Source: an uncultured Bacillota bacterium
GTDB taxonomy: Bacteria > Bacillota > Clostridia > Christensenellales > QAND01
Assembly: GCA_905208455.1 (NCBI GenBank)
Contig: CAJLPK010000014.1
Coordinates: 1-28,364, forward strand
DNA: 28,364 nucleotides
Reading direction: 5' to 3'
Position numbers and translations under genes: made by a program. The notes below the pieces were generated by a model. The model was given only the letters and a program-made list of their open reading frames with translations. It had not been told where the DNA came from and ran no database searches. Positions 22,942-28,364 of the stretch are shown here, piece after piece (position 1 is the stretch's first letter; every line of letters starts with the position of its first letter).

Positions 22942-23559
22942 ATGATCCAATATAAGCAATTTCCGCTGGGCAGCTTGGGGACGAACTGCTATGTCGTATA
23001 CGATGAGGCCAAGCATTGTGTGATTGTCGACGGCGATGGCTCCGGCCAGCCTGTCATGGATTTTATCCGGCAAGAGGGGCTAACAGTCGGCATGATCCTG
23101 CTGACCCATGCGCATTTCGACCATATGGGCGCTTTATCCGCCTTCAAGCAGTCCTATGGGTGCCCGGTCGGTATCGGCGCCAAGGATGCGCCCCTGCTGG
23201 AGCAGCCCTCGCTCAACCTCTCTGCGATGATGGGCGCGCCGCTGTCCTTCCAGGCAGACAGGCTGTTTGAAGACGGGGATGCCTTTACCATCGGGCAAAT
23301 GCACTTTACCGTGCTTCATACGCCGGGACATACCCAGGGCAGCGTATGCTATTTGGTGGACCATTTGCTGATTTCCGGCGATACACTGTTTGCCGGCAGC
23401 TGCGGCCGCGTGGACTTTCCCACCGGCAATGCCGCCGATATGATGGCGTCGCTGCGCAGGCTGGCAGGCCTGGACGGCGATTATACTGTTTTGCCGGGGC
23501 ATGAAGGGGTGACTACCTTATCCAGGGAACGCCGTCTCAATCCTTACCTGAACGACTGA
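22942..23559 (+). CDS. MBL-fold metallo-hydrolase, glyoxalase II-like
   Basis: A 205-residue metallo-beta-lactamase-fold hydrolase. All metal ligands are visible: THAHFDH (H56, H58, D60, H61), HTPGHTQGS with H130, SGDTLF with D147, and PGHE with H187. The short length and the GSCGRVDFPTGN segment resemble the YcbL/glyoxalase II-like group, which acts on thioesters such as S-lactoylglutathione analogues; the true substrate here is unknown. AAAGGAG lies ten bases upstream of the ATG. No separate promoter is clear, so it may be read from the aspartate kinase promoter. Confidence 0.9.
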   Translation: MIQYKQFPLGSLGTNCYVVYDEAKHCVIVDGDGSGQPVMDFIRQEGLTVGMILLTHAHFDHMGALSAFKQSYGCPVGIGAKDAPLLEQPSLNLSAMMGAPLSFQADRLFEDGDAFTIGQMHFTVLHTPGHTQGSVCYLVDHLLISGDTLFAGSCGRVDFPTGNAADMMASLRRLAGLDGDYTVLPGHEGVTTLSRERRLNPYLND

Positions 23560-23678
23560 TTCCTCAGCAGGGCCGTTTCTCACAGCTGCTTTGCCCCTTT
23601 AAGCACGATTTTTTCTTTGCGCCACATGCGTTGGCGTGTGTTTGATTCTATAAACCCTGTAATATCTATGAATGAATG

Positions 23679-23706
23679 AAAAAAGGACGCAAGCTGCGTC
23701 CTTTTT
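23679..23706. terminator. Bidirectional terminator between the MBL and cupin genes
   Basis: AAAAAAGGACGCA and TGCGTCCTTTTT form a near-perfect stem with a three-base loop and T-tracts on both strands. It lies 119 bases after the MBL stop and seven bases after the cupin stop. I see nothing else in 23560-23678. Confidence 0.88.
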
Positions 23707-23712
23707 CACTTC

Positions 23713-24087
23713 TTATTTTTGCTCCAAGTCTAAATAGCGGATATCAAACGCCTTGTTTGTAATAAACAAGCAGTCCACATCCTCCTCCTGGGTAGCGCCG
23801 TGCGTCATCACATTGCCCTCCTCAAACCAAATGAAGCTGCCCGGCCCGAAATCGCCCTTATCGGTATGCAGCGTGCCCTTTAATACATACATGCCGTGTG
23901 CGCAATGATGATCGTGGATGGGGGTCACCATGCCCTTGGGATAACGAATGTATTTGACAAGCATGCCGGTATCCTGATCCGTCATCAAAAATTGCTCATA
24001 GGTCACATTGCCGGTATTTTTGCTGATGTGCTTGTGCTCTTCCGGGATAATTTGGTCTGCTGGGATCGCGATGTATCCTTTTTCCAT
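23713..24087 (-). CDS. Cupin-domain protein
   Basis: A 124-residue single-domain cupin. The first metal motif is HDHHCAHGMYVLKG (H58, H60, H61, H64), followed by GSFIWFEEGNVMTHG with H96 in the second motif, enough for a mononuclear metal site. Related small cupins include dioxygenases, isomerases and anti-sigma partners such as ChrR, so the reaction cannot be named. AGGAGG lies eight bases upstream of the ATG. It has its own consensus promoter overlapping the end of the radical SAM gene. Confidence 0.87.
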   Translation of the reverse strand: MEKGYIAIPADQIIPEEHKHISKNTGNVTYEQFLMTDQDTGMLVKYIRYPKGMVTPIHDHHCAHGMYVLKGTLHTDKGDFGPGSFIWFEEGNVMTHGATQEEDVDCLFITNKAFDIRYLDLEQK

Positions 24088-24124
24088 AATGATAGCCTCC
24101 TACGCTCTTAAACTGCCGTATGCT

Positions 24125-24153
24125 ATGATACGCCCTTGGGATGTCCCTGTCAA
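24125..24153 (-). promoter_or_regulatory. Promoter of the cupin gene
   Basis: On the minus strand consensus TTGACA (24148-24153) and TATCAT (24125-24130), 17 bases apart. The -35 covers the stop codon of the radical SAM gene. Confidence 0.82.
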
Positions 24154-24761
24154 TCGGCGCTGTCCTCCCAATTTTCCACATAGGCCCTCACACGCAGCTT
24201 TGCGCCGCAGCTCTGTGCCAATTTGCGGGATTTTTCGATCTCTTCGGGCCCAATGGAATCCACCACGGTAAATACTACATGCGGTACACAGCGGGCGGCC
24301 AGCTTGGCAAAATCCAGCAAAGCCGGCAGGGCCTGCAGGCCATATTGGCTGTGGCAGATCTGCTGGTACGCTTCGGGCGTAGCGGCGTTGAGGGAAATGG
24401 AAAAGGTGTCTACCAGGCCCTTTGCTTCCGGCGTGATGTCCCGTCCGTTGGCAAGGTTCCCCAAGCCATTGGTATTTACGCGCACCGGCTTTCCCTGCTG
24501 TTTGACATAGGCGGCTACCTCCCTGAGCGTATCCCAAGCCATGGTAGGCTCCCCAAAGCCGCAGAATACGACCTCCTCATAGGCAGACAGGTCCTGCATA
24601 CATTCCATGACCTGGGCGGCGGTAGGCTCATGCTCCAGCCAGAGGCGGTGATGCCCTACGCCCTGGTTGGTATGGCGCAAACAAAATGCACAGTTATTGT
24701 TGCAGCGGTTCGTTAAATTGACATACAGGCCGCTGCCATATTCATATACGTATGTATCCAT
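24150..24761 (-). CDS. TatD-linked radical SAM protein
   Basis: A 203-residue radical SAM protein. The cluster-binding motif is C20-X3-C24-X2-C27 in NRCNNNCAFCLRH, followed by the GFGEPT motif (SAM binding) and NTNGLGNLANGRD, then SISLNAATPEAY. Its size and its position directly behind tatD match the TatD-associated radical SAM family (TIGR04038), whose reaction is not known. Its GAGGA ribosome binding site sits inside the last codons of tatD and the gap is five bases, so the two are co-translated. Confidence 0.92.
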   Translation of the reverse strand: MDTYVYEYGSGLYVNLTNRCNNNCAFCLRHTNQGVGHHRLWLEHEPTAAQVMECMQDLSAYEEVVFCGFGEPTMAWDTLREVAAYVKQQGKPVRVNTNGLGNLANGRDITPEAKGLVDTFSISLNAATPEAYQQICHSQYGLQALPALLDFAKLAARCVPHVVFTVVDSIGPEEIEKSRKLAQSCGAKLRVRAYVENWEDSAD

Positions 24762-24766
24762 AACCG

Positions 24767-25537
24767 CTATTCCTCGATTGCAAAGATTGCTTTCCCATTT
24801 TCCATGGTACGCCGCGCTGCCTCTTCCGGCTCTATTCCCTTGCATAGAGCCAACTGGCAGATGACAAGCACCACATTGGAAGGGTCGTTGCGCTGGCCGC
24901 GCTTAGGCACAGGCGTTAAATACGGGCTGTCCGTTTCGCAAAGCACACGGTCCATCGGCACATAGGCGGCTACCTGCTGCAGCTTATGCGCATTCTTAAA
25001 GGTAAGCGGGCCGGCAAAGGAAAGATAAAAGCCCATATCCAAATACTTTTTTGCGTCCTCCAGCGACCCGGAATAGCAATGCAGGATTCCCCTTGCTTTC
25101 CCCTTTCGTTCGCTGAGCATCGACAGCGTATCCTGATGGGCCTCCCTATCATGGATGATAACGGGCTTATCCATTTGTATAGCAAGATCCAGCTGCTCGG
25201 CAAAAAGACGCTTTTGCACATCTCTCGGGGAAAAATCGTAATGGTAATCCAGCCCGATCTCGCCCAGCGCCTTGCATTTGGGATGGCGCAGCAACACCGT
25301 AAGCCGATCCAATGCATCCGCAGGCGCGTCCTCCGCCTCGTGGGGATGAATGCCCGCGGCCGCGTATAAAAAATCATACTGCTCTGCCTGTGCCGCGGCC
25401 TTGGCGCTGTCCTCCAGGGTCGTACCCGCTTCCATACAAAGGCAGACGCCCGCAGCATGTATGCGGGCGATCACTTGCTCTCTATCGTCATCAAACGCAT
25501 CGCTCAGCAGATGCGCATGGGTATCAAACACCTGCAT
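24767..25537 (-). CDS. tatD: TatD-family metal-dependent hydrolase (DNase)
   Basis: A 256-residue TIM-barrel metal-dependent hydrolase. Metal ligands are in DTHAHL (H7, H9), GEIGLDYHY, IIHDRE, LHCYSG and CETDSPYL. TatD proteins are 3'-to-5' exonucleases or endonucleases acting in DNA repair and turnover; in many Gram-positive bacteria the gene follows metG, as here. ATG 25537 is preferred, with AGGGTG eight bases upstream; TTG 25543 overlaps the metG stop codon. Second to last gene of the comB-metG-tatD-radical SAM unit. Confidence 0.95.
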   Translation of the reverse strand: MQVFDTHAHLLSDAFDDDREQVIARIHAAGVCLCMEAGTTLEDSAKAAAQAEQYDFLYAAAGIHPHEAEDAPADALDRLTVLLRHPKCKALGEIGLDYHYDFSPRDVQKRLFAEQLDLAIQMDKPVIIHDREAHQDTLSMLSERKGKARGILHCYSGSLEDAKKYLDMGFYLSFAGPLTFKNAHKLQQVAAYVPMDRVLCETDSPYLTPVPKRGQRNDPSNVVLVICQLALCKGIEPEEAARRTMENGKAIFAIEE

Positions 25538-25539
25538 GC

Positions 25540-27501
25540 TCAACGCACCCTGACCCCAGCCGGCAAGCCAGCATCGGACAGAATCGTAGAGACGGATAGC
25601 GTTTTATCTTCATCGTCAGCAGCGGACAGGATCATGCCGTCGCTGACAATGCCGCGGATCTTGGCGGGCTTTAGGTTTGCCACGATAATCACCGTCTTAC
25701 CGACCAGCGAAGCGCCGTCTCCGTACCATTTGCGAATACCGGATACAATGGTGCGCTCCTTGCCTGTGCCGTCGTCCAGCTTGAACAGCAGCAGCTTATC
25801 CGCACCCTGAACAGGCTCGCAAGACAACACCTTGGCGGTACGCAGCTCTATTTCCATAAACTGGTCGTACGTAATGGTCTTGGGGCTCTCCTGTTTGGGG
25901 GCCTGCTTTTCCTCTGTTTTTTGTTTTTTCTGCGGTTTCGGCGCTTGCTTTTCCTGTTTATCCTCTACAATACGGGGGAACAGCGCATCGCCTTTTTGCA
26001 CCTTTGTGCCCGGCTTTAATCCGCCAAACGACAGGATGGAATCCCAGGTTTTAAGTGCAGGATCCTCTACGCCAAGCTGTGCAAACATCTTAGGCGCCAC
26101 CCGCGTCATACACGGCGAAAGCGCAATGGCGCAGATACGCAGGCATTCTGCCAAATTGTACATCACCGTGGCCAACCGAGGATGGTCTGCTTCATTTTTA
26201 ATGAGCTTCCAAGGCATGGTCAGGTCAATGTACTTATTGCAGGCGGCGATGAGCTCGAAAACGCTGGAAAGTGCCTCGCTATATGCCAGATTGTCCATCT
26301 GCGCTTCCATTTTGGCAGGCAGCGCGGCAGCCAAAGATAGAACGGTCTCATCCACCTCTTCCTTTGCCCCCGGCTGCGGCACAACGCCATCAAAGTATTT
26401 GCCAATCATGGATACCGTACGGCTCAGCAGATTGCCAAGGTCGTTGGCCAGATCCGCATTGATACGGTTGATTAGCAGATCCTCGGAATAGGTGCCGTCC
26501 GTTCCAAAGGGGAAATCGCGCAGAAGGAAATAGCGCACAGCATCCACGCCATATTTATCGCAGAGCACAACAGGGTCTACCACGTTGCCCTTAGATTTGC
26601 TCATTTTCCCGCCATCCAGCACCAGCCAACCATGGCCAAATACCTTTTTGGGCAGCGGTAAGCCCAGCGCTTTCAGCATAATGGGCCAAATGATGGTATG
26701 GAAGCGAATGATCTCTTTGCCGACCAGATGCACATCTGCCGGCCAGTATTTTTGGAATTTGGTATCGTCTTCGGACAAATAGCCCAGCGCAGAGATATAA
26801 TTGGACAGCGCATCCGGCCATACGTAGATCACGTGCTTTTCATCAAACGGTACGGGGATGCCCCAGTCAAAGCTGGTGCGGGATACGGACAGATCCTCCA
26901 GGCCAGGCAGCAGAAAATTATTCAGCATTTCGTTGCGGCGCGAAACCGGCTGGATAAAGTCCGGATGGGTATTGATATAGTCGATCAGCCAATCGGCATA
27001 CTTGCTGAGCTTAAAGAAATAGCTCTCTTCCTTTACCTTTTCTACCGGCCGCCCGCAGTCCGGGCATTTGCCATCTACCAGCTGATGCTCCGTCCAAAAC
27101 GATTCGCAGGGCGAGCAGTACCATCCCTCGTATTCGCTTTTGTAAATATCGCCCTGGTCATAGAGCTTTTGGAAAATCTTTTGTACGGTTTTTTCATGGC
27201 GCTCTTCCGTAGTCCGGATAAAATCATCATATTGAATATCCATCAGCGTCCACAGCTTTTGGATGTTTGCTACAATCCCATCCACAAATGCCTTGGGAGA
27301 CTGCCCCGCCTCCTCGGCTTTGCGCTGAATCTTTTGGCCATGCTCGTCCGTACCTGTCAAAAACATTACGTCATAGCCAGTCAAGCGCTTAAAGCGCGCC
27401 ATCGCATCTGCGGCCACTGTACAATAGCTATGCCCAATATGCAGATTGTCCGATGGATAATAGATCGGCGTTGTAATGTAAAATTTCCCTTTCTCGCTCA
27501 T
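25540..27501 (-). CDS. metG: Methionine--tRNA ligase with C-terminal tRNA-binding domain
   Basis: A 653-residue class I synthetase charging both initiator and elongator tRNA-Met. HIGH is at residues 21-24 (PSDNLHIGHSY), KMSKS near residue 297 (LDGGKMSKSKGNVV), and a zinc knuckle is formed by YCSPCESF...CPDCGRP. A Lys/Gln/Pro-rich linker (about 505-535, EDKQEKQAPKPQKKQKTEEKQ) leads to a Trbp111/EMAP-type tRNA-binding domain (about 540-653, FMEIELRTAKVLSCEPVQGADKLL). The ATG at 27501 has GGAGG eleven bases upstream; the in-frame TTG 27510 is too close to it. It lies 35 bases behind comB. Confidence 0.97.
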   Translation of the reverse strand: MSEKGKFYITTPIYYPSDNLHIGHSYCTVAADAMARFKRLTGYDVMFLTGTDEHGQKIQRKAEEAGQSPKAFVDGIVANIQKLWTLMDIQYDDFIRTTEERHEKTVQKIFQKLYDQGDIYKSEYEGWYCSPCESFWTEHQLVDGKCPDCGRPVEKVKEESYFFKLSKYADWLIDYINTHPDFIQPVSRRNEMLNNFLLPGLEDLSVSRTSFDWGIPVPFDEKHVIYVWPDALSNYISALGYLSEDDTKFQKYWPADVHLVGKEIIRFHTIIWPIMLKALGLPLPKKVFGHGWLVLDGGKMSKSKGNVVDPVVLCDKYGVDAVRYFLLRDFPFGTDGTYSEDLLINRINADLANDLGNLLSRTVSMIGKYFDGVVPQPGAKEEVDETVLSLAAALPAKMEAQMDNLAYSEALSSVFELIAACNKYIDLTMPWKLIKNEADHPRLATVMYNLAECLRICAIALSPCMTRVAPKMFAQLGVEDPALKTWDSILSFGGLKPGTKVQKGDALFPRIVEDKQEKQAPKPQKKQKTEEKQAPKQESPKTITYDQFMEIELRTAKVLSCEPVQGADKLLLFKLDDGTGKERTIVSGIRKWYGDGASLVGKTVIIVANLKPAKIRGIVSDGMILSAADDEDKTLSVSTILSDAGLPAGVRVR

Positions 27502-27536
27502 CGTTTGCAATGCCTCCTGTTGCTCTCTTCTATCCC

Positions 27537-28271
27537 TTATTGTCTAACTAAAATGATGCGATTATCCTGCACCAGCGGCAAGGCCGGCACAGTATCGCGC
27601 TGCATGCAGTAAGCCACATCCTCCTCCATGCCAAGGGCATGCAGCTGCTCAAAGCCCCTGCCATTCTGCACGGCAGACAGCAGATCGTTTTGGCAAGTCT
27701 CATACAACACCTCACAAACATAGCCAAGATCCCCCGTTTCAATGGGAATGCCGGGGCTCTGCTCCCTGAGGCAGTGGATGATATAACCAGCCGACAAGGC
27801 ATCCTCTACGGCAAACTTGCCTTCCATGCCGGCACACAGGATGACAACGTCCGTGTCGGTTTTCAAAAGCGCCAAGGCAATGGAGGTGGCGTTGATCATG
27901 GCGCCGATATAGGTGCGGCTGGCCGTTTCCGCCTTGCCGATGGCCAGGGTGCCGTTGGTGGTCGTTAAAATCAGCGTTTTCCCATAGATATGCTCCGGGC
28001 CGTATTCCAGGGGGGAATTGCCCAGATCAAACCCCGGGATCTTTTGGCCGCCGCGCTCGCCGCCCAAGACAGCCATCGTGTCTCCGCCAACCGAAGCGCG
28101 CAGCCCCGTAGCCTGTCCCACTTCCTCGACCGGGATTACCTGCTCGCAGCCATTGGCCAGCGCCGTGATGATGGTGCTCGTGGCGCGCAGCGTATCAATG
28201 ACCACGCAGTCCTTACCCCGGATGTCCTTTTCCGTCACATGCGTTTGCGAAGCAAATACTTCTATTTTCAT
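27537..28271 (-). CDS. comB: 2-phosphosulfolactate phosphatase family protein
   Basis: A 244-residue ComB-family protein. ComB removes phosphate from 2-phospho-3-sulfolactate, in coenzyme M synthesis of methanogens and in sulfolactate synthesis in Bacillus spores. Family segments are KDCVVIDTLRATSTIITAL, LGGERGGQKIPGFDLGNSP, LTTTNGTLAI and LCAGMEGKFAVEDALSAG. The ATG has AGAGG four bases upstream. It is the first gene before metG. No comA or other coenzyme M or sulfolactate genes are in the window, so the family assignment is firmer than the substrate. Confidence 0.92.
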   Translation of the reverse strand: MKIEVFASQTHVTEKDIRGKDCVVIDTLRATSTIITALANGCEQVIPVEEVGQATGLRASVGGDTMAVLGGERGGQKIPGFDLGNSPLEYGPEHIYGKTLILTTTNGTLAIGKAETASRTYIGAMINATSIALALLKTDTDVVILCAGMEGKFAVEDALSAGYIIHCLREQSPGIPIETGDLGYVCEVLYETCQNDLLSAVQNGRGFEQLHALGMEEDVAYCMQRDTVPALPLVQDNRIILVRQ

Positions 28272-28364
28272 AAAACCTCTACCCCTAAATCACGATTGAA
28301 TATAGAAAAGTATACCTTTTTGAAGGCAGACATTTCTCTTAAGAATATTGCAAAAAAACTGTTT
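28272..28364. other. Upstream region of comB, no clear promoter
   Basis: AT-rich 93-base end of the window. On the minus strand TATACT and TATATT look like -10 elements, but neither has a good -35. No gene or terminator is visible. Confidence 0.4.

Noticed and set aside
23620..23660. GCGCCA/TGGCGT hairpin after the MBL gene
   Set aside because: Short stem and no T-run directly after it; the strong terminator at 23679-23706 explains termination better.
26698..27612. 304-codon plus-strand frame opposite metG and comB
   Set aside because: Crosses the boundary of two conserved minus-strand genes and has no promoter or binding site; a shadow frame.
1..28364. tRNA, rRNA, CRISPR arrays, insertion sequences, prophage or att sites
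   Set aside because: Read for repeats, cloverleaf patterns and transposase motifs; none found. Gene content and style are uniform, with no sign of a mobile island.

Overview
This 28.4 kb window is a chromosomal segment of a moderately GC-rich, low-redox member of the Bacillota, most likely class Clostridia. The gene families point that way: the SdaAA/SdaAB iron-sulfur serine dehydratase, a membrane pyrophosphatase with the K+-dependent signature, a TatD-linked radical SAM protein, a YugP-type metalloprotease, a PadR/HAAS pair, a short alanyl-tRNA synthetase and a large acyl-CoA dehydratase activase. Start sites carry strong GGAGG-type ribosome binding sites, several genes use TTG starts, and most transcription units end in a clear hairpin terminator. 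A sigma-G-like promoter in front of a Myb/SANT-like regulator suggests, without proving, a spore-forming lineage. Genus and species cannot be read from the sequence.

Layout. 1-357 (+) is the C-terminal end of an acyl-CoA dehydratase activase-like protein. 392-2155 (-) is a tightly overlapping operon of padR, a HAAS-domain membrane protein and a YiaC-like acetyltransferase; a near-perfect PadR-type palindrome lies inside its promoter. 2240-3800 (-) is sdaAB-sdaAA. 3906-5705 (-) is a short alaS, divergent from a second acetyltransferase (5884-6369, +). 6484-8436 (+) is hppA. 8526-10223 (+) is a three-gene unit of a six-helix membrane protein, lrgA and lrgB. 10246-12012 (-) holds a YugP-like membrane protease and an unrecognised 338-residue protein. 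12266-13589 (+) holds the Myb/SANT-like regulator and a lipoprotein. 13597-16504 (+) is a P2A-type cation ATPase behind a long leader that contains its own terminator. 16561-17373 (-) is a PHP phosphatase and 17534-20008 (-) is leuS. 20173-23559 (+) holds a DUF1015 protein, an aspartate kinase and an MBL-fold hydrolase. 23713-28271 (-) holds a cupin with its own promoter and the cluster comB-metG-tatD-radical SAM.

How it fits together. Most of the window is housekeeping: three aminoacyl-tRNA synthetases, amino-acid metabolism (serine deamination, aspartate kinase), ion transport (Na+/H+ pyrophosphatase, Ca2+-type ATPase) and small regulators. There are no RNA genes, insertion sequences, CRISPR arrays or large repeats. 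The least explained parts are the 10.2-13.85 kb block (unknown protein, Myb-like factor with sigma-G-like promoter, lipoprotein, attenuator-like leader) and the six-helix protein coupled to lrgAB. No gap without a gene exceeds 300 bases. The two longest are 12013-12265 (promoters and a hairpin) and 13590-13846 (promoter, candidate leader RNA, terminator).
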